From contig JBBHKE010000190.1 in the NCBI GenBank assembly GCA_037447655.1, forward strand, positions 685,559 through 703,861: a DNA stretch of 18,303 nt, written 5' to 3'. The notes under the pieces were generated by a model, which worked only from the letters and a program-made list of their open reading frames with translations, had not been told where the DNA came from and ran no database searches. Of the stretch, positions 7,888 to 16,277 are shown piece after piece. Position 1 is the stretch's first letter. Every line of letters begins with the position of its first letter. The DNA comes from Zygnema cylindricum. Taxonomy: Eukaryota > Streptophyta > Zygnematophyceae > Zygnematales > Zygnemataceae. A program made the position numbers and the translations under genes.

Positions 7888-9829
7888 CTACTCATCTATA
7901 GATTGGCCACAAACGCAACGAGGCTTACCCAAAAGGGAAGGGTGTGGCAAGCCAAAACGTAGACAGAGTGCACAAGAAAATTGTTGAGAAGATAGACGAA
8001 GTAAGGCAAAAATTGGAGTGGCGACAAGCCAAGCCCCAGCACCTGGTCCTGAACAAGAGCGCAGTCGAGCCCGTGCGTCAGCCGTAGGTAGCGCCTCAAG
8101 TATGTTTTTAAAATCTTTGGCGGCGACCTTATCGGTGATATGTTGTTGCACTCGGGAATGACTGTTGGTGAACAGGGAAGGGAATGGAGGAACGACATCT
8201 TGGGCCTCGGTGGGCAAGAGCAAACGAGTAGACAACAACGATTGTTGAAATGAAAATGATCCTTCGTCGACATTAGAGATTGCATAGGCCAAGATAGGAT
8301 TAGCGTCCACCACAAACCTCGAACTAATGATGGATGCCACTAGAGCCCAACTACCCAAGTAAGCGGTCGGTGTTATGGTCGATGTCGAACACATATCAAG
8401 ACCCCCAAAAGAGACGGATTGGCGACGAGCGAATAGCCTTTCCGGGCAATCAAAGATACCATGCCCGACGAGTTGATGCAAAATTACAAAAAGACGATTA
8501 TCAAAATCCGAAAGTGAGGAAAGGAAAGAATAACTTGGGGGTAGAGTGCGCGCTAAGTACAAAGGACGTTGCGCAAAACCACAAGTTAAAATAACGAAAG
8601 CCACTTGGGAATCAGGTAATTTTGGAAGGTCCATAGAGTGGGAAAGGTTGTCCAATAAAGCATCCGTAACAAACTGGTGAACAAATTCAGGGGCGCCAAT
8701 TGGAGAACCTAAAACCCTTAAACCCTCTTGAGGCTTACAAACACGACAGTCTGTCGGAAGAGGAATTTTTGGTGGCACGCCAATAGGTGACCACGCAACA
8801 CATTTAGGGACTTCGACTGACAAGCCTATCCTTGAAAGTTGTTTAAGAAAATAGTGGAAGGCATAAACCACCTTGTCTGCCGAACCAATAATATGTGTGT
8901 CATCCGCCAACGAACGGAAAAAACAACTGGGGAAAGCGGTAGCGGATGCTCCCAAGGCTTGTAAGTGGGCCAGAGCAAATAAAGGGGCTCCCAAAGGGTC
9001 ACCTTGACGAGTACCGGTAACTGAGTCTAAAGTGGCAACATCTCCCTATGGGCCACCAAGGGAGTAAATAAGAGAGTTGGGCGAGGAGTAAAAGGTGCGA
9101 ACAAAAAGGAAAAGTTGGTTGATGGGAGGGGGGGCGTGTCGCAACTCGCCAAAAATGGCGTTACGATCAACAATGTTAAAAGCATTAGCAATGTCAACTT
9201 GGAGAACGACCCAATCTGGATGCAGGCCCATTGTCGCATGTAAACCATGGACGACTGCCTCACAACCGCCCCGTATAGCGACACCAAATTGATGAGGGGA
9301 AAAATAATCGTGGAACGCCCCTTGGAAGTTGTAGACACATTGATCGAGCCACGAGACGGTACAAGACCTCCCCACAACAATATGTCGAACACCACCGACA
9401 GGCTTTGAGACAGCCGCAAGACGTGCCGCTGCCAAAAGGGGTACTATAGTGCGTGGCACATTTCCTTGAGCCAATTGGGAGGCCACCTTAAACAGTAAAT
9501 CAAAACCTTGGGATGGATTTTCTGGAGGGAAAATATCACGAAAAAGCTCATACACCATCCCAGAAGGTCCCCCAACCGAAAGATGAGGGGATCGGACAAG
9601 AGCTTTGGCGAAGGTATCTTGGTCAAGCTCAAAAGGGTCTAAAGGGTCATACGATTCAATAAAAGGCAAAGGTTCATTAGGTGCGGTGGGGTGAAGGGCG
9701 CGAAGGGCCTCAACAATTGACTCTGTAGTTGGCGATGGTGAGAAAGGCCGAAGCGCCCGAGCCGCCCGAGAGAGTTCACCACAACGCCCAAGGTGTACGG
9801 CGCGACGCATGCGGGCTGTGGAGGCAGGA
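7888..9829 (-). pseudogene. LINE reverse transcriptase, one internal TAG
   Basis: RNA-templated DNA synthesis domain. Motifs in order, counting from the Met at 9810: GPSGMVYELF (residues 81-90); GGVRHIVVG (139-147); HQFGVAIRGGCEAVVHGLH (173-191); motif A LQVDIANAFNIVD with catalytic Asp206. An in-frame TAG (9046-9048) then interrupts. Directly beyond it, in the same frame, come motif B TGTRQGDPLGAPLFAL, motif C LADDTHIIG with the Asp-Asp pair (about 8899-8904), motif D GLSVEVPKCVAWSP, and motif E GLRVLGSPIGAP. A thumb region follows (LPKLPDSQVAF, RTLPPSYSFLSSLSDFDNRL), then the cysteine-rich CALCLRFGLPHPSLLG and RCVCG. All catalytic residues survive, so only the stop and the upstream frame changes disable it. 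The second copy at 15060-15841 shares these motifs. Confidence 0.93.
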
Positions 9830-10262
9830 AGTGGAGCTTTTATGGCGAGGAGTCACAGAAAGGGAGATAACTCTCTGTATGCTCTTGTTGAAGAGATTCC
9901 CAATCCCCGCGTAAGAAATGTTGACATCTAGAAGACGTTTCACGGGCCCCGCTAGTGCTCCCACGAGAAGGTAAGACTAGAACCCAAAGCGGAAACAGGA
10001 GAAAAAATTGCCAGGCCGCCTGATTATTGATATCGTCAGCTAAAAGTCCGAGTGGAAACCGAAAAGCTGCTTGGACAGCCTCTCGAAGATGAGGAGGAAT
10101 GCGTGAGTAAAGTCGAGGTCGAGGGTAACCGAGATGGTAATAGCCTAACACATTAAGGTTTGCGGATAAACTCCCAATCACTGCAAGAGGGGTGCCGTGG
10201 ATTGGGTTGATTGGTAAGAGGAGGGCCGCTTGGAGAAGGCGACGGCGACGTAGCTGAAGCAC
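9830..10262 (-). pseudogene. LINE linker between zinc finger and RT, frameshifted
   Basis: Protein similarity continues across two other reading frames. The first (10262 to about 9965) contains SRIPPHLREAVQAAFRF and AAWQFFLLFPLWVLVLPSRG. This corresponds to the conserved stretch before the RT in this LINE class, where an Ile-Pro-containing segment is followed by a Trp-Leu-rich Leu-Phe-Pro-(Lys)-x-Val-Leu segment and an Arg-Gly turn. The second (about 9964 to 9850) begins ALAGPVKRLLDVN. The RT frame then resumes with PLPASTARMRRAVHLGRCGE. Each change skips in the same direction, which brings the frame back to that of the zinc finger. Small insertions or deletions are the simplest cause; no convincing intron was seen. 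Confidence 0.55.
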
Positions 10263-10977
10263 CCTTTGGACAGGCTCTCACATGTTTTACAAAACCAACA
10301 CCAGCAACGTAGAGTTTCCCACAGCCCGGACAAGGAACCCGAGAAGCCTGAGCATTTGAAGAAGGGCTGGCAAGAGGAGGAGGACGAGGAGCTTGGTTGC
10401 TATAAGGTTGAGAGGTAGAGGGAGGAGCTTGAGAGAGAGATGCAACAGGTAAGGTGGTGGGAGGGTTATTGGGCGCAGGGGTTGGCATGGGTGGGGGAAC
10501 CAAGGTGGGAGGGGCTAGAGAAAGAGGTGTTGAACATGTGACCAATTGTGGTCGTGGAAGGGGAGAGTTTGGGATAGGGGCCAAAGACAAAGTGTTGGAT
10601 GGCTCCCGACGATGAGGGGGACAATAACATAGTGTAGATATTGAAAGGGGATTGGGCATCACAGGTAGGGGAGAAGAAATGTGGTTGGAGGAAGTGTTGG
10701 AGTCAGAAGGTTTGCAAGAGGGCGGAGGTGGGGAGGTGGCTGTGGTTATTTGAGGAACAGAAGGATGAGACTCCCCCGAGAAGTTATGATACAATCGCAA
10801 ACGGGTGGGAGATGACGGGGAAGGTGATCGTGACGCATATCTCGCTTTTGATTCTTGTCTCGACCGTATCGTACGTCTAAAGATGCTTTCCCACATCTGA
10901 AAGTTAAAAAGACGGATTTCCGCGGACCAAAACTTAACGGAAATGAAAAACGGATGTGAGTGGATAAAGATTGCCAC
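10153..10977 (-). pseudogene. LINE N-terminal region: Pro/Ser-rich leader with CCHC zinc finger
   Basis: An open frame of 274 codons. About 60 basic residues are followed by a long Pro/Ser/Thr-rich, probably disordered stretch (about residues 60-210). Then comes a zinc finger with C216, C219, H232 and C236 (C-x2-C-x12-H-x3-C, around CPGCGKLYV and FVKHVRACPKG; 10270-10332). Such fingers sit N-terminal to the RT in RLE-class LINEs and bind target DNA or the element RNA (family knowledge). An internal Met starting MWESIFRRTIRSRQ (10896) is a plausible alternative start; upstream context does not decide. The last about 15 codons have probably left the ancestral frame, because the neighbouring frame from about 10262 carries the continuing homologous sequence. 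This frame matches that of the RT below. Confidence 0.72.
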
Positions 10978-10999
10978 CTGGCTTTTGATCTAGAATTTT

Positions 11000-11485
11000 C
11001 CTGTCAGTGTGACGTGGCGAGCTCGCAGCCCATGGCGCCCACCATGGTCATCGCGATGCTAATGTTGGTGTGTCATGTGACACTCGTCATGGGAGATTAA
11101 TATGGAGTCATGCACGAACCAGACAGTACGTTTTCCCCTTCTCTGTCATTTTAATTTTTTCTAGGGTTTTTAATGTGCAATGCATGCTTTCACACGTGCG
11201 AAACCTATCTTTAATTGGCTCCTCTGCCGCTTCTCGATGCGGTGAAGGTGGCCGTCGGGAACAAGGAGAACTTTCCCGAAATCGAATGTGGTGGAATTTA
11301 TTTCTACTGCGATAATTCCGGTCGCGTGTATTGGGTGTGAGTGATTATCGATGCTTGCAATCTCTGCTGTTATGATTCCACACTGAATTGCATACGGAAT
11401 CTCGCATTGAATTTCACACTAAATTCCGATTCATAGGATGTGTGCAAGCTCTGCCATAATGCGCCCTCAAGTTCGATGAGACAAG
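11000..11485 (+). promoter_or_regulatory. Candidate promoter and 5' leader of the spliced gene
   Basis: Lies between the LINE 5' end and the first candidate ATG. It contains CTAGGGTTTTTAATG (11161-11175), a telo-box-like motif, and moderately GC-rich segments around 11220-11290. No clear TATA box was identified. Direction is inferred only from the downstream exon model. Confidence 0.22.
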
Positions 11486-11584
11486 ATGGTCGGGGAGGGG
11501 GGAGAAGGAGGAAAGGATTTCGTTCTACATCGGCGATTAGTAGAGAGGGAGGAATTGAGATTTGGGTCAGCAGCAGCAGTGGAG
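11486..11584 (+). CDS. Exon 1 of candidate gene
   Basis: ATG at 11486 begins MVGEGGEGGKDFVLHRRLVE; the 33-codon exon ends SAAAVE and is followed by a consensus GTAAGT donor. The frame is acidic and basic in alternation and looks coding, while another frame of the same stretch is also open. The ATG was chosen because it gives a phase-0 junction to the GTGGATTTGG acceptor at 11959. Confidence 0.4.
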
Positions 11585-13583
11585 GTAAGTGAAATAAAAA
11601 GTGACCTTTAAATATATATGATAATAATAGGAATAATAATAAGAATTTTTAATGGTTGTTGGGACTTTTGAAGAGGAGAGTTAGGAATGGGAGGTAAGTT
11701 TATGTTCTGTCTGTTACTTTCTTTTGCCGATTTACTACTTCAAAAGGTTTATCATGGAAAATATGGGAAAAATGTTTTCTGGAGGATGCTCACTTGTTGT
11801 TATGGGGACTTTCTGTGCAAAACTGTATACAATCTCCACACCCAGGAAAGTGTTTTCTGAAATAAAATGAAATGGAATGAAATGAACTGAAATGGAATGT
11901 AATGAAATGACAATCCCATTGATAACTTGGTTCACAGTTTGGAAATAAATGGCCGTAGGTGGATTTGGACGATGTTTCGTATGTTGTGAGAGAGCTATGG
12001 AGAGGTAGAAGTGCAAGGGATCAAGATAACCGAGACACTGGTCGAGGGATGTGGCGCTCCATGGCGCATATGACTCTCACGAGGTGAGGGTAGTTTCTTT
12101 AATAATTTTCAATTTCTTTTTGGTTAATTGTGGTATGTCAACCTCTCATAGAAGTCGCTGGGATTACTTCCTTCAACTATGATGTTTTATTCATTGGATG
12201 TTGTTTTAACACCAATGGAAACATCGATCAAGCGGGTGGTTTCTGAACTAAGGAGGCTTATGGGTTACAAATACTAGAAAAGTGAGTTCGTGATGGGAAA
12301 GAGTGAGGCTGAAGAGCTGATTACTGGGGAGCTGATGTCGAGTTGTTGTTTCTGTGATTTTTGAGAAATATATCTTCGAGTGATAGTGCACCGTGAATTG
12401 TTACCAGTGTTAATAACACCAAATCGGCGCCGTTTTTCTTTTTTTTGGCCATTGAACATAAAATAGCATTAATACTAATTGTTTTTTTCTTTTTGCTAAT
12501 TTGGTAGGCGGTTCAAAGTTGTCCACGTCGCTTGGCCTAAAATTTGAATTAATAGCATTAAGTAAACCCTGTGCTGTATATGTCTTAACGCTAATTGATC
12601 CACGGTGTAAGTTGCTGGAGAAGCGAATTGCTGGTTTTCCCCTTTCTTTTGCTATTGTTGAATGTTTCGTATTTTTTTTTTTTTTTTTTTTTTTTCTGGA
12701 TCACTGTTGACTATTGCAGATGGGATGTCAGTCAACCGCCTTCAGTTACCAATTTGATTCTTTTAACTTTCAAAGAGGTGAGTTTCTCATTCCATCTCTC
12801 GTCCAATGGCCTTAGATTCAATGTGTAAAAGTTACTTACAATGTGTTGTTCTTACAATACTGCTACACCGTGAATCGCTACTAGAAAAACTTAATTCTAT
12901 TTCCTGTCCAAATGACGTGAACCGCAGAAAGAGTTAGCGTTAAGAAAAAAAATATTTGTATTTTTAACACCATTTTGTGTTCAGTGGACAGAAAATTCCG
13001 GGACCGAATTAATGTTATTAACGCTTACAGCAATTCACAGTATAGTTTGGTTTCAATTTTCTTTCTTCGGAAGTTCAAAACAATACGAATGTGCAAACCA
13101 CAAGTACAATATTTATACAGGACAGTATCTGTAGGCACAATACACCTTTAAATCGTTACTAGCGTTGATGACATAGTTTTATGCTGGTTTATTTTTTCCG
13201 CTCTGACCACAAAGTAGCATTAGTCGTACTAATGGTTTTTTTTCAACCATAACTCTTTAAACGGTTCAAAGACAGCGACATCATCTGGAACTAAAAATAT
13301 AAACCCCATCCTATTAATTTCTGTTCTTCTAACAACGAGATTCGATGCTTTTCCGCTTTGTTGGTTTTTTGTTAGGCCTCCTCATTTTATTTATTTATCT
13401 ATTTATTAGTTATTGAATTAAGTAGTTGTTTCTTTATTAAAACTATTTATTTCTTTTTCCTATTTTCAGGCAGAAGAACATGAGTCTACCACTTTGGAAA
13501 AGTTGGAGGTTCGAGAGCCTCAGTTTTTTTTCGTGGTCAACTCAGTCTTAGCCCGAGCGAGACGTGACTTTTTGCTCGCTTAA
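11486..13583 (+). CDS. Candidate spliced gene, product not recognised (gene span)
   Basis: A gene model read from splice signals and phase. Exon 1 (11486-11584) ends at a GTAAGT donor in phase 0. Middle exons lie around 11959-12083 and 12152-12281. Exon 4 (12720-12777) and exon 5 (13470-13583) have strong acceptors and end at a TAA. The phases 12281 to 12720 to 13470 agree. The middle does not resolve: exon 3 is open in phase 0 but then meets a TAG just before its donor, while the frame that joins exon 4 has a TGA upstream at 12244-12246. So I may have a wrong boundary, or the gene may be decayed or non-coding. No known domain is recognised. The introns carry MITE copies at 12389-12607, 12866-13042 and 13143-13310. 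Confidence 0.4.
11959..12083 (+). CDS. Possible exon 2, boundaries uncertain
   Basis: The acceptor is GGCCGTAG at 11958 and the donor GAG/GTGAGG at 12083-12084. In phase 0 it reads VDLDDVSYVVRELWRGRSA and stays open to the donor, which it meets in phase 2. The next exon would need phase 0 to read its longest frame. Other frames of the same stretch are also open for long parts, so the true frame, or a shift within the exon, cannot be settled by eye. Confidence 0.27.
12152..12281 (+). CDS. Possible exon 3 with conflicting frames
   Basis: The acceptor is CAACCTCTCATAG and the donor AAAA/GTGAGT. In phase 0 it reads KSLGLLPSTMMFYSLDVVL and continues through SIKRVVSELRRLMGYKY to a TAG 4 bases before the donor. 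A second frame, which has a TGA at 12244-12246, ends TKEAYGLQILE and joins exon 4 perfectly. Either exon 3 is the last exon of one isoform, or its left boundary is elsewhere. Confidence 0.27.
12389..12607 (+). mobile_element. MITE copy A (intronic)
   Basis: A short inverted-repeat element. The left end CACCGTGAATTGTTACCAG matches the reverse complement of the right end (CACCGTGGATCAATTAGCG) imperfectly. TA follows the right end. Internal words shared with copies B and C are GTTAATAACA, TGAACATAAAATAG, AGCATTA, and GCGGTTCAAAG near the middle. It lies in the candidate intron before exon 4. No coding capacity. Confidence 0.6.
12720..12777 (+). CDS. Exon 4 of candidate gene
   Basis: A 20-plus T tract, a branch-like CTGTTGAC and TTGCAG form a textbook acceptor at 12719. 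GTGAGT follows as donor at 12778. Entering in phase 2, the exon reads WDVSQPPSVTNLILLTFKE with no stop and leaves in phase 0. Confidence 0.45.
12866..13042 (-). mobile_element. MITE copy B (intronic, opposite orientation)
   Basis: Best-bounded copy. The left end is CACCGTGAATCGCTACTAG; the right end, reverse-complemented, is TACTGTGAATTGCTGTAAG. TA dinucleotides flank both sides (12864-12865 and 13043-13044), consistent with a TA target duplication as in Tc1/mariner-type MITEs. Read on the minus strand it shares GCGTTAATAACATTAATTCGG and ACTGAACACAAAATGG with copy A. Confidence 0.62.
13143..13310 (+). mobile_element. MITE copy C (intronic, right end missing)
   Basis: Starts after TA with CACCTTTAAATCGTTACTAG, then GCGTTGATGACA, CCACAAAGTAGCATTAG, ACTAATGGTTTTTTT and AACGGTTCAAAGACAGCGAC, in the same order as copy A. 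No matching right terminus was found, so its end is approximate. Confidence 0.5.
13470..13583 (+). CDS. Exon 5 (terminal) of candidate gene
   Basis: A pyrimidine-rich TTTCTTTTTCCTATTTTCAG precedes it. In phase 0, continuing from exon 4, it reads AEEHESTTLEKLEVREPQ, then a hydrophobic FFFVV, then NSVLARARRDFLLA and TAA at 13581-13583. T-rich and TATAATG words downstream (13620-13680) could serve polyadenylation. I do not recognise the C-terminus. Confidence 0.45.
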   Translation, partial: AEEHESTTLEKLEVREPQFFFVVNSVLARARRDFLLA

Positions 13584-14305
13584 ATAGTGGATATGGAGAG
13601 GGACTTTTCATTGTACAAAAAGTAAAAAGTTTGTATAATGATTGTTTCTTTAGAGTTTGTTTTTTTTAGATAATATGTTTTTAGAGATGATCATATAGTA
13701 CCATGAATTCTAAAGACATTATTTGCCAAATTAAGAGTCGTCAAGGTAGTGGAGATCATGAAGGGTTCCTTAGATTTTTTTGTTTTTTTGTTCTCCTTAG
13801 TTCTTTACAACTTTTTCAACATGGAGAATTCTTTTCCAGCCACTTATTACATGTTAAGGCAATTTTGCACCAACTGTTTTCCCAAAGTTTATGAGCTTAA
13901 AATGGGCATGCTCCTATCCTTTATAAGTATGTGGCTCTAATCCTTCATTAATTGTATTTTAATGATTAGAAAAAATTGTTGAGTTCGTTAATGTTAATCT
14001 CGCAGGTTGAAGGTATCAGATAATTGTTAGCTATTCAATCCACATCCCACTCGTAAACTCCAGACCTGATAAAGTTTAAACTTTGTATGCTTTTACTGGA
14101 AACCTATTTAGTGTTGGCTGCATGTATTATGTAAATATGTGCTCTTCTTGATATCAAAAACATGAGCATTGTCTAGTCTTAACAGAAAGTGAGCGGCTGG
14201 AGTTCAAAACCAGGCATAAAACTGACACATTGAATGGTGATAAAGTTTTGTGTACATTTCGTTTCTTTGAGCCTCAACCATTTGACTCGACAACTAAAGT
14301 ACAAG
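13584..14305. other. AT-rich span downstream of candidate gene
   Basis: Probably the 3' UTR at its start, then intergenic sequence. Two overlapping 63-codon plus-strand frames near 13703-13940 are Phe/Leu-rich and unsupported. No RNA gene or repeat was recognised. Confidence 0.35.
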
Positions 14306-14440
14306 TGTGGGTTGGCTCACCCCGTAGGTTTTTACAACACCCATTAAAGCAAAATAATTATTGAGATAGTTAAATTGCAGAGTATAGCATCGCAGAATAA
14401 CTATACAAGTAGGGCATCATGGGACAACGAACAGCGAAAA
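14306..14440 (+). repeat. Left direct repeat, LTR-like start
   Basis: Begins TGTGGGTTGGCTCACCC, with GGTTTTTACAACACCC just inside. It corresponds to 15961-16079 (TGGTGGGTCGGTTAACCC, then GGGTTTTTACAATACCC) and later shares CAAGTAG-GC and GG-ACAACGAACA-like words. A TG start fits an LTR, but no CA end, primer-binding site or gag-pol was found. Confidence 0.4.
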
Positions 14441-14821
14441 TAACAAAAACGTTTTGATGTGATGTTTGCGTTTCATCTTTTATATGTTAAGTGCATAATA
14501 TTGCTTTTATTGGATGCCAAATTTCCTTTTAAGCTCAAAAAACCATGTGTTATCTTTACTCGATTTGTTTTTCCGTTGCCCTACAACGGGTGCAGGCTTC
14601 TATCTTACTTCGATCGTCTATCGCAGTTATGGATCGACGACGTGTTTTGGAACTCCCTCCTCGTGCTCCTCCGGGATTCAGGGACTTACGTGGTTGCTTT
14701 CCGTAGATTTTTAGTTAAATTTGGTTTTTTTTTTTTTTTTTTTCTTGCCCGGATTTTTTTCCTTTGATGTTTTGTTTGTTGGGTTTTGCTTTTTTGGGTG
14801 TTTTCGATTTCCCTGCCATCT

Positions 14822-14990
14822 TTTCGTATTTTCGTTGTTTTTGCCTTGATTTTCCTTTTTGTTTATTCCCGTCATGAGGTTTTTCAGTTTTAGCAATGCT
14901 ACTTCTTTTTATTCCCATGGACTCAGATGGTTTACCATCGCGCTTTTTGATAAAGTCGGCCCCTATAAAGGAAAGACGCCACATAATACA
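14822..14990 (+). repeat. LINE 3'-UTR-like segment, plus strand
   Basis: A T/G-rich stretch containing TTTCGTATTTTCGTTG, TTGCCTTGATTTTCC, AGCAATGCTACTTC, then GATGGTTTACCATCGCGCTT (14926-14945) and GATAAAG. The last block matches the minus-strand 3' UTR of the main LINE (GATGGTTTAACCATCGCG, then TTTTTCATTATAAA). A preceding frame, SIAVMDRRRVLELPPRAPPG (about 14616-14675, stop near 14706), may be the decayed C-terminus of that LINE copy; compare LRDLPPRHP in the main copy. Confidence 0.5.
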
Positions 14991-15059
14991 AAAAACGATA
15001 ATCAATTCATGTTAGAGGTTAACTGAAAATGTATCAGCGAACAAGTAATTTGACAAAAC

Positions 15060-15841
15060 TGCGCTTATGCCAAGACCCCCGATCAAAAGTCCCACGACCT
15101 AAGAAAGTGTGAAAGACGCACATGAGGTGATCATCAAAGACGGAAATAGATGAGACAAATGTTGGGGTGGGAGAGGAAGTGTGAGTAAGTTAAGATGGAC
15201 AGTGGGGGAAACACCTTGTCGACAGAGTAAAAGCCATTTAGGGATCAAGAAGGTTGGGAATAACGTCCACGCAGGACAAACATGTCTGAAGAGCAATATA
15301 AACAAAATTGGGTCACGAGAGTATCCGAACCAAGTGGGCAACCAAACACACGAATACCATCGGATGGACGAGGAGTTTGAACACTAGGTGGGGGAGTAAA
15401 AGAATGAGGACTATCACAAGCGGACTAAAAAACGCAACGCACTTCGAGGGTTAGAACATAAAGGTTGAGTTATGCGAAACGATCTCTTATATGCCAGCAC
15501 GACTTTGTCCGTAGGGCAAGTAAAATGTGTATCATCCGTAACCGAAATGAAAAGGTAGGAAGGGAAAGCGGTAGTGAAATTGCAGAGGGCCCAGTAATGA
15601 GGAAGGGTCAACGAAGCCCCACAAGAGGGTCGTTTTGATGAGTGTCGGCCGCAGAAGAAAGAGGAACCAAATCACCATCAGTTGAAAAGGAGGGGTTGTT
15701 GGTCAAAGAATACAAGGCTTGCACAAAGGGGAATAGTTGGTTCGTCGAGAGCTCTTCGTGATACAAAAATAGTGATAATAGTCCAACTCTAAGAACAAAT
15801 AGATGTACGGTCGACAACAATGCATACAACGCACGCATCAA
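15060..15841 (-). pseudogene. Second, decayed LINE reverse transcriptase fragment
   Basis: Spread over three frames but collinear with the main LINE. In order: LSTNQLFPFVQALYS (main copy INQLFLFVRTFYS); a degraded motif B, THQNDPLVG, for TRQGDPLGA; TTAFPSYLFISVTDDTHF (main copy ATAFPSCFFRSLADDTHI), which keeps the catalytic Asp pair; TDKVV; SKCVAFFSP for PKCVAWSP; DGIRVFGCPLGS for EGLRVLGSPIGA; and LPPTPTFVSSISVFDDHL for LPPSYSFLSSLSDFDNRL. Both ends are truncated: motif A, the zinc finger and the RLE are absent. The two copies are clearly related but diverged, so they come from separate insertions or an old duplication. Confidence 0.85.
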
Positions 15842-15960
15842 ATAGGAAGTATTGTGTAAATCAATTTACCTGTTACAGACTTATTTTTGTTATGTATAGA
15901 TCAAAAAAAAAATTTGTGTTGAGCTTCAAACAATAATCTTGAAAAATAAACTATAGGGTA

Positions 15961-16079
15961 TGGTGGGTCGGTTAACCCAAGGGTTTTTACAATACCCGTT
16001 CAATCACAAATTATCAAAACGTTAAGAATATCAAGGTGCAAGTAGCGCAGCACGGGGTAATCAACAAGGGAACAATGGA
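15961..16079 (+). repeat. Right direct repeat, LTR-like start
   Basis: Partner of 14306-14440 and about 1.65 kb away. It begins TGGTGGGTCGGTTAACCC. The spacing to its own 3'-UTR-like segment is about 200 bp shorter than in the left copy, which shows an insertion or deletion between them. Confidence 0.4.
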
Positions 16080-16277
16080 ATTGTGTTAACATAAGGTTTC
16101 TTTTTATTCGTCGGCGTCTCCCACTACTCACCGAGTCTGGTAGTTCAATGAACCGTACATTTTGTGCGACTGTTCATTACTTACCATTGTCAAGAGGTTC
16201 GTATGAGGATTCTCACCTTAGTAACCATAGGCGAAGTTTTTGTAGCCTAGGGAGATAAAATACCCTCTATGGCATTC

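Larger units (their letters stand above)
6970..10980 (-). mobile_element. LINE with RT and restriction-like endonuclease, near full length but broken
   Basis: This is a non-LTR retrotransposon read right to left. Its order is a Pro/Ser-rich leader with a CCHC zinc finger, a linker, a reverse transcriptase, a zinc knuckle, a C-terminal restriction-like endonuclease (RLE) domain, a short conserved tail and a T-rich 3' UTR. That order matches RLE-class LINEs, in which one protein binds the target, nicks it and primes reverse transcription from the nick. No N-terminal AP endonuclease is present. The 3' UTR (about 6970-7266) contains a GATGGTTTAACCATC palindrome (7009-7023 on plus) and a CTTT-repeat tail near 6976-6990. 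Boundaries are approximate and no target duplication was identified. The copy is inactive as written: at least three frame changes between 10260 and 9830, and three in-frame stops downstream. Confidence 0.88.

Noticed and set aside
8334-8594. Plus-strand frames across the LINE (also 7357-7626, 9095-9292, 10641-10880)
   Set aside because: They are antisense shadows of the RT and N-terminal reading frames.
7267-9829. Genuine UAR-to-Gln genetic code as the main explanation for the LINE stops
   Set aside because: The element also has frameshifts, the family end coincides with a TAG, and the second copy does not support Gln at the first stop. Kept as a low-probability alternative in the findings.
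12507-12530. GGCGGTTCAAAGTTGTCC as a tRNA T-arm or B-box
   Set aside because: No acceptor stem, anticodon arm or A-box at the right spacing. The word is part of the MITE family, recurring in copy C.
14459-14767. 102-codon plus-strand frame
   Set aside because: It ends in a Phe run made by a T homopolymer, overlaps a LINE 3'-UTR-like region, and shows no family signature. A different frame here looks like the LINE C-terminus.
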